Below are positions 50,207 to 58,291 of a stretch of 64,000 nt of DNA, one piece after another; positions within the stretch are counted from its first letter, which is position 1, and every line of letters starts with the position of its first letter. The notes under the pieces were generated by a model. The model was not told where the DNA came from and ran no database searches. It saw only the letters and a list, made by a program, of their open reading frames with translations. This DNA comes from CAYSPT01 sp964432985 (GTDB lineage: Bacteria; Muiribacteriota; CAYSPT01). The position numbers and the translations under genes are program-made. The stretch spans positions 17,971-81,970 of the forward strand of contig CAYSPT010000019.1 of NCBI GenBank assembly GCA_964432985.1, given 5' to 3'.

Positions 50207-52069
50207 TCAATCCTTTCTGTCCACCCGCACCGCCAGCGGGTTGCGGTTCAAGTAGAATTTGTATTTATTCGTGTAGGGTGCCGCGGTGACATTTGAGCAC
50301 CTCAGCAGGGCTTCATCGTAAATGATCTGCCCGGGTTCCTGCCTCTGGATAAAATCATTTTCCACCTTGAAGACGACGACGTTCCCAAAGATCTTTTTCC
50401 CCTTGAGGCCGAGAACGGTTTTCTCGAAACCGGGAGCGAATAGAGAGGCTTCCACCTGCTGCCCCGAGGAGCCGGCCAGGGTTATATTGCTGTCGGTGGA
50501 AATGAGCGTCAATGTGTGAGTTTCGGTCGCTCCCCCTGATTTCCGGGCTTTTTTAACCACGATCTGTTTGTCGGTGACGATGACACCGTTACCCGTGTAG
50601 ACCGCGTCTACCTGCACCGCGTCCTGGATCAGGTAGACCCCGTTGAGATGCCACTTACCGTCACTTTTCTTGACATACGCTTCGAACTTTTCCATGGTCG
50701 GAAACCAGTGGGTAATCCGCGGGATGTATCTCGCCCAGGCAAATTGACTGGTCAGTTTCTCGTCGAACTCATCCTGGCTGTTTTCGGTGATGGGTATCCA
50801 GTACCGGCGGTAATCATCCAGGGTGTTTTTCATTGCCAGTTCGTATTTCCGAATCTCGTCATCAACGGCATTCTCCATCTTGATAACTTCTTCTCCCCTG
50901 AAATAGATTCGGGGTGTTCCTCCGCCGGCGCCCTGGATAACCACTGAATCATTTCCGGGGCCGGGGGTAAGTCCGCTGGAAATCGTAATATCTACCGGGT
51001 CCATGGAACCCACGTTACAGGTTCCGGGATTGCCGTTAACTCCAACATTCGCGCTGCCGGCCAGGCCGGAAAGCGACACGTTGAAAATATCACCAATCTG
51101 AAACGCGATTTCGGGCCCCTCCTGGATACCTATTCCACTGGCGTTCCGGGTCCAGGAAACCGATGGGGTTGGATCCAGATCCTCGGGCCAATGCAGGTGC
51201 AGATCAGCTAAATCGAGGGGGCTCTCCACGGCGTATAACGTGTTGTCCATTTCAGACCCGGGACGTACGGTCCCCGCCGGGTGCTCGCCCACGTCGGCAT
51301 TGAATGGGAAGGCGGGATAATGATAAGTGTCAAAGGCTTTGTAAACTTCTGATTCCGGGATGTTCTCGAACGGGAACGTAAGATCGCCCAGGTCGTTATC
51401 GTTCATTGCCTCCTGGGCTTCCTGGCATTTGGCATCTACCTGCGCCTGGATCTGGCGGTAATCGCTTTCGATATCGGCCAGGTGTCCCCCCACCAGCATC
51501 AAAAACGGCACGCCGTCAAAAGGTTCGGGGGGTAACGGGGCCACGATCTTGAATTCGTGTATCTGCTCGACACGGCAAGTCACCGGTTCGTACTTTCCAC
51601 CGGGTAAAACTTTCACTTTGGTGCGGAAAATGATACGGCCGTATTTTTCCAGCTCCAGGTGGGGATACAAGCGATAGTGTTCCGGAACTTCGAAGTCCAC
51701 GTCGTAAATGCGGACATTTTTGTCCTCTCCATCGGCATCCACCAGGTCTTTGGTCCGTTCCGGGAATATGTCATCATTGATTCCCAGGTCGAGGTCGTTG
51801 ACAGGAGACCGCAGGGCGATGAAGAGATCTGTTCCCGCGGTGTTAGCGTCATCGAAGACCTCGTAGATAGCTTCGTTGATGGCTGTTTGGGCCAGGTAGA
51901 GGGCTTTTTCCCCGCAGGTCACCCTGATGCTTGCGTTGGTGACTCCCGAAGAGAAGAAGAACATGGCGAATCCCAGGATAAAAAGAAACATCAGGACGGT
52001 CACGCCCAGCAGTGTCAGTGCCCCAACACCCCGGTCTTTACGAGCGGATGGCAGGGAGTAAGACTTCAT
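50207..52069 (-). CDS. large PilX-like membrane protein, paralog B
   Basis: 620 residues. The N-terminal segment 'DRGVGALTLLGVTVLMFLFI' and 'TCGEKALYLAQTAINEAIYE' align with paralog A. The central part has 'APLPPEPFDGVPFLMLVGGH', and the C-terminal part 'GNGVIVTDKQIVVKKARKSG', 'LTLISTDSNITLAGSSGQQV' and 'GLKGKKIFGNVVVFK', which repeat the beta-rich pattern of A. The final 'NRNPLAVRVDRKD' equals 'NRQPVAVRISRKD' in A. GGGAG lies before ATG 52069, and a strong promoter is upstream. Confidence 0.8.
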   Translation of the reverse strand: MKSYSLPSARKDRGVGALTLLGVTVLMFLFILGFAMFFFSSGVTNASIRVTCGEKALYLAQTAINEAIYEVFDDANTAGTDLFIALRSPVNDLDLGINDDIFPERTKDLVDADGEDKNVRIYDVDFEVPEHYRLYPHLELEKYGRIIFRTKVKVLPGGKYEPVTCRVEQIHEFKIVAPLPPEPFDGVPFLMLVGGHLADIESDYRQIQAQVDAKCQEAQEAMNDNDLGDLTFPFENIPESEVYKAFDTYHYPAFPFNADVGEHPAGTVRPGSEMDNTLYAVESPLDLADLHLHWPEDLDPTPSVSWTRNASGIGIQEGPEIAFQIGDIFNVSLSGLAGSANVGVNGNPGTCNVGSMDPVDITISSGLTPGPGNDSVVIQGAGGGTPRIYFRGEEVIKMENAVDDEIRKYELAMKNTLDDYRRYWIPITENSQDEFDEKLTSQFAWARYIPRITHWFPTMEKFEAYVKKSDGKWHLNGVYLIQDAVQVDAVYTGNGVIVTDKQIVVKKARKSGGATETHTLTLISTDSNITLAGSSGQQVEASLFAPGFEKTVLGLKGKKIFGNVVVFKVENDFIQRQEPGQIIYDEALLRCSNVTAAPYTNKYKFYLNRNPLAVRVDRKD

Positions 52070-52103
52070 TTATGTGTATCTCCCTAGTGATTATTTCAAA
52101 TTT

Positions 52104-52133
52104 AGTATAGCTATTATACGTTGATTCTGTCAA
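52104..52133 (-). promoter_or_regulatory. promoter of PilX-like gene B
   Basis: On the minus strand: TTGACA (52133-52128), 18-base spacer, TATACT (52109-52104). It diverges from the promoter at 52164. Confidence 0.72.
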
Positions 52134-52163
52134 CATTTACGGTCGGTCTCGGAATATCTCCAA

Positions 52164-52193
52164 TTGACGGTTGTACCCGATGACTATTACAAT
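52164..52193 (+). promoter_or_regulatory. promoter of the IMPase-like gene
   Basis: TTGACG (52164-52169), 18-base spacer, TACAAT (52188-52193). The predicted start near 52200 places the following 21-bp repeats in the leader. Confidence 0.65.
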
Positions 52194-52194
52194 A

Positions 52195-52271
52195 GCTTTA
52201 CGAGAAACTGTTGGGGCTTTACGAGAAACTGTTGGGGCTTTACGAGAAACTGTTGGGGCTTTACGAGAAGC
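52195..52271. repeat. 21-bp tandem repeat in the leader of the IMPase-like gene
   Basis: Three identical units (52195-52215, 52216-52236, 52237-52257) and a partial fourth, each beginning GCTTTACGAGAAACTGTTGG. They end 9 bases before the AAAAGGG ribosome binding site. Confidence 0.93.
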
Positions 52272-52289
52272 TGACAGGTTAAAAGGGAT

Positions 52290-53258
52290 GTGAACAGTAT
52301 GAGAGAGCTAATGACCAATCTGGCCGCGGCGGTACGCAAGGCTGTTCTTGGACAGTTCGGCAGCAGGTTGGCAAAAATGATCGTTGGCAAAGGCGCAAGT
52401 GGTGATGCCCAGTACGGTATTGATCAGGTGGCTGAACAAGCCGTGGAGCAGTTTATGGAAAAGCAAGCTCCCAATATTGCGTCATTCACCGAAGACAAGG
52501 GGCTGATGGTTCCTGACGGTGCGGAAACGATTTTTATTATCGATCCCATTGACGGTACGAGGGCGGCGGCCGCCGGTTTAGAATCGTGTTGCGTGTCCAT
52601 TGCTGCGGCTCCATTCAGGGAGAATGAAGTGTGCCTGTCGGATGTTACCCGGGCACTGATTATGGAAATCAAAGAAGGCGGTGTGTTCTGGGCGGAGAAG
52701 GACTGCGGCCTGGAGATAGTCAGGGATGAAAAAACAGTCCCGATCACCCTTTCGGATAACATTGACTTTGAGAAACTGTACTGGGAGGTAGGATATACAG
52801 GCCGGCCTGCTTCCTTCGTGATGAGCGTACTGGCAAATCTTATCGATGATTCGACAGTCCAGGGCGGTTACTTTACCTTTAACAGCGTATGCTATGCCGG
52901 AACACGCGTACTGACCGGTCAGCTTGACGCGGTGGTGGATCTGGGCACCAGGATCTACCGCGAAATCCCCGACAGCCGGAAAGCTTTTCTCCGAGCGGGA
53001 AAAGGTGAGATATTGGGGCAATTCCCCTATGATCTGGCCGCGCTTAACCTCCTTTGTAACGAGGCTGGGGCTGTTATTACCGACTCGTACGGCCGTGACC
53101 TCGGCGATATGAAATTGCTCGACACCTCATCGGACAACCTGCGTTCGTGCGTGGTAACCGCCACGCAGGAACTGCACAACGGTATCATGGCATTCATTAA
53201 CAGCAAGTTCAGGGATTTTGAGGACCGTGTGGCCGAGTACCGTCAGATGTCAATTTGA
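52290..53258 (+). CDS. inositol-monophosphatase-like phosphatase
   Basis: 322-residue member of the IMPase/FBPase superfamily. 'FTEDKG' supplies an acidic metal ligand and 'IIDPIDGTRAAAAG' is the DPIDGT metal-binding motif; near the C-terminus 'GQFPYDLAALNLLCNEAGAV' replaces the usual WDxAAG with YDLAA. These enzymes hydrolyse phosphate from inositol phosphate, fructose-1,6-bisphosphate, PAP or similar. The substrate cannot be told. The start is GTG 52290 or ATG 52299. Its end overlaps the convergent pdxA by 50 bases through a tandem-repeat stretch. Confidence 0.8.
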   Translation: MNSMRELMTNLAAAVRKAVLGQFGSRLAKMIVGKGASGDAQYGIDQVAEQAVEQFMEKQAPNIASFTEDKGLMVPDGAETIFIIDPIDGTRAAAAGLESCCVSIAAAPFRENEVCLSDVTRALIMEIKEGGVFWAEKDCGLEIVRDEKTVPITLSDNIDFEKLYWEVGYTGRPASFVMSVLANLIDDSTVQGGYFTFNSVCYAGTRVLTGQLDAVVDLGTRIYREIPDSRKAFLRAGKGEILGQFPYDLAALNLLCNEAGAVITDSYGRDLGDMKLLDTSSDNLRSCVVTATQELHNGIMAFINSKFRDFEDRVAEYRQMSI

Positions 53259-54291
53259 TAGCAGATGTTGTTTTAATAGCAGATGCTAGTCTGATAGCGG
53301 TCAGCAGGCTGCCAGGATCTGCCAGACCCTGTCCCGCGATATCCAGCGCGACACCGTGATCAACCGATGTTCTCACGAAGGGCAGCCCCAGGGTGATCTG
53401 GGCACCGCTTCCGAAGGACAGGAGTTTGAAGGGAATCAGTCCCTGGTCGTGGTAAAGGGCGACTATCACCCCGAATCTTCCCCCTTGTGCGGCAATAAAA
53501 GCCGTGTCCGGCGGTAATGGACCTTCTATCGATATCCCTTCACCCCGCAGCTTTGCAAGGGCCGGAAGAAGCAGTCTTGATTCTTCGTTGCCCATCAGTC
53601 CCTCTTCGCCGGCATGCGGATTGAGCCCGCATAGTCCAATAACCGTCTCGCCTTTACCCAGGAGCAGTCCCAGGTGCCTGGCTGCTCTCACTGCCGAGAT
53701 AACGCGGTCCTGGCACAGCTGCCCGGGAACATCGGCCAGGGAAATGTGGCGGGTGGCGAGCACAACTGCCAGCGTATCGGAAACAAACGCCATCTCCACG
53801 TCGGGAGTTTGTGAGAGAAATGACAGGAGTTCCGTGTGGGCGGTGTAGCTTAAACCCGCCATCTGTAAAGCCAGTTTGCTTATCGGGGCGGTGACCAGCG
53901 CATCGGCAGCTTTGTCCAGGCACAGTTTCGCCCCGGTCTCGATGCAGCTGCTGGCTATGATACCGGTGGTTTCATTCACGTTACCCGGGACCATACGGTA
54001 CTCACCGCAAGAACATGTATTCAGGTAAGAACATGCATCCAGAATAAAAAGGGAACCGGGACGGTGGCAGGGAACACGCGAAAGCGTTTCTCGAGTAACA
54101 TTTTCAATGGAGGGATTAAGCTTCAGTTCCCGGGCCGTTTTTTCGAGTACCGGCCTGGATCCTGCAACCACCATCCTGGTCTCGGGAATTGGTTCGCCGG
54201 TCAAGGCTTTGAGAATGATTTCCGGTCCGATCCCTGCCGGATCTCCCATGGTTATCACCAGCAGCGGCGCCTGGACCGCCAGATCTGTCAT
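53209..54291 (-). CDS. pdxA: 4-hydroxythreonine-4-phosphate dehydrogenase
   Basis: NAD-dependent enzyme of pyridoxal phosphate synthesis. Motifs: 'ITMGDPAGIGPEIILKAL' at the N-terminus, 'GLSYTAHTELLS' with a metal-ligand His, 'GLNPHAGEEGLMG', 'GRFGVIVALYHDQGLIPFKL' with the second His and 'FVRTSVDHGVALDIAGQG'. The family normally ends soon after 'GSLLTAIRLA'. Here ~20 extra residues follow (SAIKTTSAIKLTSDGT...), encoded by 18-bp tandem repeats that have pushed the stop into the neighbour gene. An internal 18-bp near-duplication also lies at 54009-54044 (two NTCS/NACS-like units). GGAAA precedes ATG 54291. Confidence 0.9.
   Translation of the reverse strand: MTDLAVQAPLLVITMGDPAGIGPEIILKALTGEPIPETRMVVAGSRPVLEKTARELKLNPSIENVTRETLSRVPCHRPGSLFILDACSYLNTCSCGEYRMVPGNVNETTGIIASSCIETGAKLCLDKAADALVTAPISKLALQMAGLSYTAHTELLSFLSQTPDVEMAFVSDTLAVVLATRHISLADVPGQLCQDRVISAVRAARHLGLLLGKGETVIGLCGLNPHAGEEGLMGNEESRLLLPALAKLRGEGISIEGPLPPDTAFIAAQGGRFGVIVALYHDQGLIPFKLLSFGSGAQITLGLPFVRTSVDHGVALDIAGQGLADPGSLLTAIRLASAIKTTSAIKLTSDGTRPHGPQNP
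53255..53300. repeat. 18-bp tandem repeat at the convergent ends of the IMPase-like and pdxA genes
   Basis: Units at 53255-53272 and 53273-53290 and a diverged third share TAGC/AGAT. The IMPase-like stop codon (53256-53258) lies in the first unit, and all units are read as the PdxA C-terminal SAIK repeats. Confidence 0.85.
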
Positions 54292-54325
54292 GTTCGCTTT
54301 CCTTTCTTGGCCCGATTCGGACTAG

Positions 54326-54354
54326 ATGATAATTCCAACTGCAAAAAAGGTCAA
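54326..54354 (-). promoter_or_regulatory. promoter of pdxA
   Basis: On the minus strand: TTGACC (54354-54349), 17-base spacer, TATCAT (54331-54326). Confidence 0.6.
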
Positions 54355-54465
54355 GGTGTGACTCCCCTTTCCACACTTACTTATCAGAAATCGCTTTGCA
54401 AAGTGCTCACCTTATTGAAGGCTTTGTTTTGAGTGAACATGGGAATTGGGAAAAATAGAAAAGTA

Positions 54466-54493
54466 TTGACGCACTGCTTCTCATTCCTATACT
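54466..54493 (+). promoter_or_regulatory. promoter of the GH57 gene
   Basis: TTGACG (54466-54471), 16-base spacer, TATACT (54488-54493). A leader of ~120 bases follows, containing the UUCG hairpin array. Confidence 0.62.
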
Positions 54494-54540
54494 CTTTTAT
54501 ATACATATCAAGCATTTTTATTCCACATTTGTTCAAAAGC

Positions 54541-54597
54541 ATCGAGTTCGCTCGAAAGCATCGAGTTCGCTCGAAAGCATCGAGTTCGCTCGAAAGC
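54541..54597 (+). repeat. three 19-bp tandem UUCG hairpins before the GH57 ribosome binding site
   Basis: Three identical units (54541-54559, 54560-54578, 54579-54597) of ATCGAGTTCGCTCGAAAGC. Each can fold as TCGAG-UUCG-CUCGA in RNA. The fourth unit begins ATCGAG and runs into GAGGAGGAGG, the ribosome binding site. The 19-bp period shows that it is not coding. Confidence 0.93.
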
Positions 54598-54619
54598 ATC
54601 GAGGAGGAGGTATCTGCAG

Positions 54620-57262
54620 ATGGAGAATCACTGGAGAAGCAGCTCAAAGGTTGCGTTGAGTTTGACCGGACTGTCTATTGTACTGTTCTTAGTCCTGGTT
54701 ATTCCCGGATACTGCCGTGCGCTGGAGGCCAGCCTGGGCAGTGCTGTGGAAGAGTACAAAGTTCTGGCCTACCAGGCCGCCAACCTGAAAAAAGCTTTCG
54801 GAGATGACGTCAGGGCAGTCTCACCTTCACTGGACTACGCGGAAAAGCAGTATCTGCAGACTCTCCAGAAGCTCGACCGGAAACGGATCGAGGTAGGTAT
54901 GATTTTTGCGCTTACCCTATCCAAAGGTGAGTTCAACGACGCCGTGGCCGTGGCTGTCGCTTTGGGTAAGGTCGGTTCCACCGATGCGTCGTATCCGGCC
55001 ATCAAGGCGCTGCGCAAGGTTTTGCTGCAGAAGGTGGCGGGGGAACTCATGGAAGAGAACCTTCCTACTGCCCGGAAACTATCCCTGAAGAAGCTTAACA
55101 ACACTTTGCTGGGAGAAGACCGCCTGCGGGATGTCAAAGAAAAGCCGGCCGCGGGTAAATCACAGACACCTATTTATATTGCATTTCACTGGCACATGCA
55201 CCAGCCGATCTACTGGCCCTACGAAGACATGGTAACCACGCACAACAAGGGAGTATACTCCTTCAGCCTTCTCGATGTCATGCGTTCCCGCTACGGACCC
55301 TACACCTCCTGGCCCTTCGAAGCCATCATGATGGGATCTGAAGCCGAACTTCCCCACTTCGGTGCGCAGGTGAGTTTCTCCGGGGCTCTCATCGAGGACC
55401 TGAACGCCATGGTCCGGCTCGGGGAGTTTCAGAACTGGTACGACTGCTACACCCGGGGGCGGCGGTTGTCCACCAAACTGGGCAATCCCCGTCTCGACCT
55501 GGTAGCGTTTGGATACCATCATCCCTTGATGCCGTTGACGGGTTACGAGGACATCCGCCGGCAGATAGGGGACCACAAGAAGATAATTCAGGACACATTC
55601 GGGAGCGATGTTTCCTACTCGAAGGGAATATTCCCTCCGGAAAACGCTTTTGCCGAGTGGATAATCCCGGCACTGGTGGACGAGGGCATCGAGTGGGCTC
55701 TCGTTGACAATATTCATTTCAACCGTGCCTGTAAAAATTATCCCTGGGTAAAGGGTGAGAACCTCTTTCCTCCCAACCGGGCAGATCAAACAAATCCCGA
55801 GCAGGAGAACTGGATACAGCTTTCCGGGCTCTGGGCGCCCTCAAAAGTGTCCGCCTGGGCCTACCGGCCCCACTATGTGGTTTTGCAGGATCCTGACACG
55901 GGGAAGATAGTCAAGACCCCCGGTGGGCACCAGGCTAAGATGGTTGCTGTTCCCACCGCCCGTTACATGGGTAACGAAGACGGGCGCGGCGGATTCGGCG
56001 CACTGAATTACGAACAGGTCATGAGCCAACTCATGGAGTACAACACCGACCCGGCCCATCCCCTCCTCATTGTTCTGCATCATGACGGCGACAACTTCGG
56101 CGGCGGGAGCTGGGGATATTACCACGACAACTTCCGCCGTTTTACAGACTGGATAAAAAGCCGCTCCGACCTGTTCGTGTGCACTACCATCCAGGATTAT
56201 CTGCAGTTATTCCCGCCGGATGATGACGACATCATTCATGTGGAACCCGGTTCCTGGGCCGGAGCGGACAATGGCGATCCCGAGTTTCATAAATGGAACG
56301 GCGATCCCGATCCCGAGACGGGTTACTCCCCGGACCTCAACTCGTGGGGCACCATGACCGCCGCCCGCAACGTCGTGTTCACCGCCGACAGCGTGGCTGG
56401 CAGCGGTAATGCCGCGGTCGAAGAAGCCTGGCGATACTTGCTGGTTGCCCAGACATCCTGTTACGAGTACTGGGACGGCACCGAGATGTGGGACAGCCAC
56501 CCGACCAGGGCGTGCAACCAGGCGGTTGCTGAAGCGGAGAAGGTGCTGCAGGGCAAGTACGATGACAAGGTTCCCCCGTCGATCTACGTTCCGCAGAGAG
56601 AGCCCTACAATCCAGGCGGGTACGAGTGGACGGCGGAACCGATGACCAGGGACTTTACCGTGTGGACGTACGTGTACGATGTGTCTGGTCTGGAAGCGGT
56701 GGAACTGGAGTACCGGACCAGCGATGAAAACAAGTGGATATCGCATCCACTGGCAGGTAAGGACATACCCTCTCAGACGAACCCGCTGCCGGTGGTTAAG
56801 GCCAAAGAGTACAGTATGATCATAAACGGCGAAACTGACAAAACATACCTGTACCGGATCAAGGCTGAAGATACTCATGGAAACATCGGTGTATCACCGG
56901 TCATGAAGGTTACGGTGGGAGCTGCCAGTCCCGAACCGGACAAGCCGGTCTGGATTCCACCAAAGCCGACACAGGACGATATAATCATAGTCTTTTCCGA
57001 CCGGCCCGGGTACCTGCACTGGGGGGTTAACGGGTGGAAAAAGCCTGCGGAACTATACTGGCCGGATGACTCGACGCTGTGGACCGACGGAGTAGCTATC
57101 GAGACACCTATGGAAGTGTTTCCCGAGCGTGGGGGCTTCCAGGCGGTCATCGGTCCATTCAACAAAGACGTACAGGCAGTTGACTCGGTTGAATTTGTTT
57201 ATCATTATCTGGACGGTTCCTGGGGGAAGGACATGAAAATCAGCGTCCAGGTTGCGCCCTGA
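54620..57262 (+). CDS. secreted GH57-family glycoside hydrolase with C-terminal carbohydrate modules
   Basis: 880 residues. A signal peptide/anchor (residues ~10-33) leads to a helical domain (~35-180), then the GH57 catalytic domain: 'AFHWHMHQPIYWPYEDMVTT' (residues 189-208), 'FPPENAF' with the likely nucleophile Glu341, and 'LHHDGDNFGGG' with a likely acid Asp (491). GH57 enzymes act on alpha-glucans (amylase, 4-alpha-glucanotransferase, branching or amylopullulanase). After ~640 come an Fn3-like domain ('YLYRIKAEDTHGNIGVSPVM') and a starch-binding-like module ('LHWGVNGWKKPAELYWPDDS'). Periplasmic or cell-surface glucan breakdown, feeding the cytoplasmic phosphorylase, is plausible. Confidence 0.87.
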   Translation: MENHWRSSSKVALSLTGLSIVLFLVLVIPGYCRALEASLGSAVEEYKVLAYQAANLKKAFGDDVRAVSPSLDYAEKQYLQTLQKLDRKRIEVGMIFALTLSKGEFNDAVAVAVALGKVGSTDASYPAIKALRKVLLQKVAGELMEENLPTARKLSLKKLNNTLLGEDRLRDVKEKPAAGKSQTPIYIAFHWHMHQPIYWPYEDMVTTHNKGVYSFSLLDVMRSRYGPYTSWPFEAIMMGSEAELPHFGAQVSFSGALIEDLNAMVRLGEFQNWYDCYTRGRRLSTKLGNPRLDLVAFGYHHPLMPLTGYEDIRRQIGDHKKIIQDTFGSDVSYSKGIFPPENAFAEWIIPALVDEGIEWALVDNIHFNRACKNYPWVKGENLFPPNRADQTNPEQENWIQLSGLWAPSKVSAWAYRPHYVVLQDPDTGKIVKTPGGHQAKMVAVPTARYMGNEDGRGGFGALNYEQVMSQLMEYNTDPAHPLLIVLHHDGDNFGGGSWGYYHDNFRRFTDWIKSRSDLFVCTTIQDYLQLFPPDDDDIIHVEPGSWAGADNGDPEFHKWNGDPDPETGYSPDLNSWGTMTAARNVVFTADSVAGSGNAAVEEAWRYLLVAQTSCYEYWDGTEMWDSHPTRACNQAVAEAEKVLQGKYDDKVPPSIYVPQREPYNPGGYEWTAEPMTRDFTVWTYVYDVSGLEAVELEYRTSDENKWISHPLAGKDIPSQTNPLPVVKAKEYSMIINGETDKTYLYRIKAEDTHGNIGVSPVMKVTVGAASPEPDKPVWIPPKPTQDDIIIVFSDRPGYLHWGVNGWKKPAELYWPDDSTLWTDGVAIETPMEVFPERGGFQAVIGPFNKDVQAVDSVEFVYHYLDGSWGKDMKISVQVAP

Positions 57263-57288
57263 ACCACTTAAAATTAAGAAAAATAGTA

Positions 57289-57316
57289 TTGACTTTGGCA
57301 CTGGAAGTGCTATAAT
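57289..57316 (+). promoter_or_regulatory. promoter for a candidate small RNA or transaldolase leader
   Basis: TTGACT (57289-57294), 16-base spacer, TATAAT (57311-57316), starting only 27 bases after the GH57 stop. Confidence 0.75.
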
Positions 57317-57320
57317 AGGG

Positions 57321-57480
57321 AACCGTAAGGTTTCCTGCTAAGCCCAACCATTAAGGGCTCATACCAACTGGAGCGAGAATAATTATTCCTATAGTGAATA
57401 AATTCTCACAAAATAAAAATGAATGAATAGTTCTACCCTTAGTCGAGACCTGTGAAAACCAACCAATAACACGGTTTTTT
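57321..57480 (+). ncRNA. candidate structured small RNA (6S-like closing stem)
   Basis: Promoter-driven, about 160 bases, without ORF. The predicted 5' end AACCGU can pair with ACGGUU at the 3' end, and the last bases form a T-tract (57475-57480). Inside are the hairpins AGCCC/GGGCU (57340-57359 region) and GAGAAUaaUUAUUC / GAAUAAAUUCUC (57375-57408 region). Closing stem, size and T-rich end recall 6S RNA, but a leader of the transaldolase mRNA is equally possible. Confidence 0.4.
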
Positions 57481-57482
57481 CG

Positions 57483-57550
57483 CATTCGCTAAGAAAAAAC
57501 ATTCGCTAAGAAAAAACATTCACTAGGAAAAAACATTCGCTAGGAAACAC
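57483..57550. repeat. 17-bp tandem repeat upstream of the transaldolase gene
   Basis: Four units start at 57483, 57500, 57517 and 57534, based on CATTCGCTAAGAAAAAA. The A-rich half is well kept; units 3 and 4 vary. They end ~20 bases before the AGGAGG ribosome binding site. Confidence 0.9.
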
Positions 57551-57588
57551 AACTCGAGTTTGCACAATGGAGGAGGTCCTGATAACTC

Positions 57589-58236
57589 ATGAAATTTTTT
57601 ATAGATACTGCCAATGTCGAAGAGATTCGTACCGCATGTGAGTGGGGAATTGTGGCGGGGGTTACGACGAATCCTTCCCTTGTTTCAAAAGAAGGCGGCT
57701 CTTTTGAGGATATCCTTCGCCAGATTTGCGAATTGGTGGATGGCCCGATCAGTGCGGAGGTCGTTGGTTTGACCGCCGATGATATGGTTCCCGAAGCCCG
57801 TGTACTGGCAAAAATTCATGAGAATATAGTAATCAAGGTTCCCCTGTTCCCCGAGGGATTGAAGGCTATATCCAGGTTGAGCATGGAGGGTATTTCTACC
57901 AACTGCACCCTGATCTTTTCCCCCAACCAGGCTTTGATGGCGGCCAACGCCGGAGCTACATTCGTGTCCCCGTTTGTGGGCCGGTTGGATGATATCGGAC
58001 ATGACGGCATGCAGGTGGTTCGCGACACTGTTTTTATCTTCGAAACATTCGGAATCGAGACCGAAGTTATTGCAGCCAGTATTCGTCATCCACAGCACGT
58101 GACAGATTCGGCCCTGGCCGGGTCGGACATTGCCACTATTCCATTTAATGTGCTGGAAAAAATGATGAAACATCCTTTGACAGACAAAGGTATGCAAAAA
58201 TTTCTCGATGACTGGAAGAAGGTGGCTGACCGGTAG
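57589..58236 (+). CDS. transaldolase / fructose-6-phosphate aldolase (short TalC/Fsa type)
   Basis: 215-residue class I aldolase: 'KFFIDTANVEEIRTACEWGI', 'GVTTNPSLVSKEG', and the Schiff-base lysine in 'ENIVIKVPLFPEGLKA' (residue 83 region). 'TNCTLIFSPNQALMAANAGA' and 'YVSPFVGR'-like 'FVSPFVGRLDDIG' complete the active site. The short form works in the non-oxidative pentose phosphate pathway or as an F6P aldolase; the two cannot be told apart here by eye. GGAGGAGG lies ~13 bases before ATG, after the repeats. Confidence 0.93.
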   Translation: MKFFIDTANVEEIRTACEWGIVAGVTTNPSLVSKEGGSFEDILRQICELVDGPISAEVVGLTADDMVPEARVLAKIHENIVIKVPLFPEGLKAISRLSMEGISTNCTLIFSPNQALMAANAGATFVSPFVGRLDDIGHDGMQVVRDTVFIFETFGIETEVIAASIRHPQHVTDSALAGSDIATIPFNVLEKMMKHPLTDKGMQKFLDDWKKVADR

Positions 58237-58291
58237 GTGTCGGCCGTACTTTTCCAGTTAATCTACTGTATATGAGGCACGGTTACTGAAC

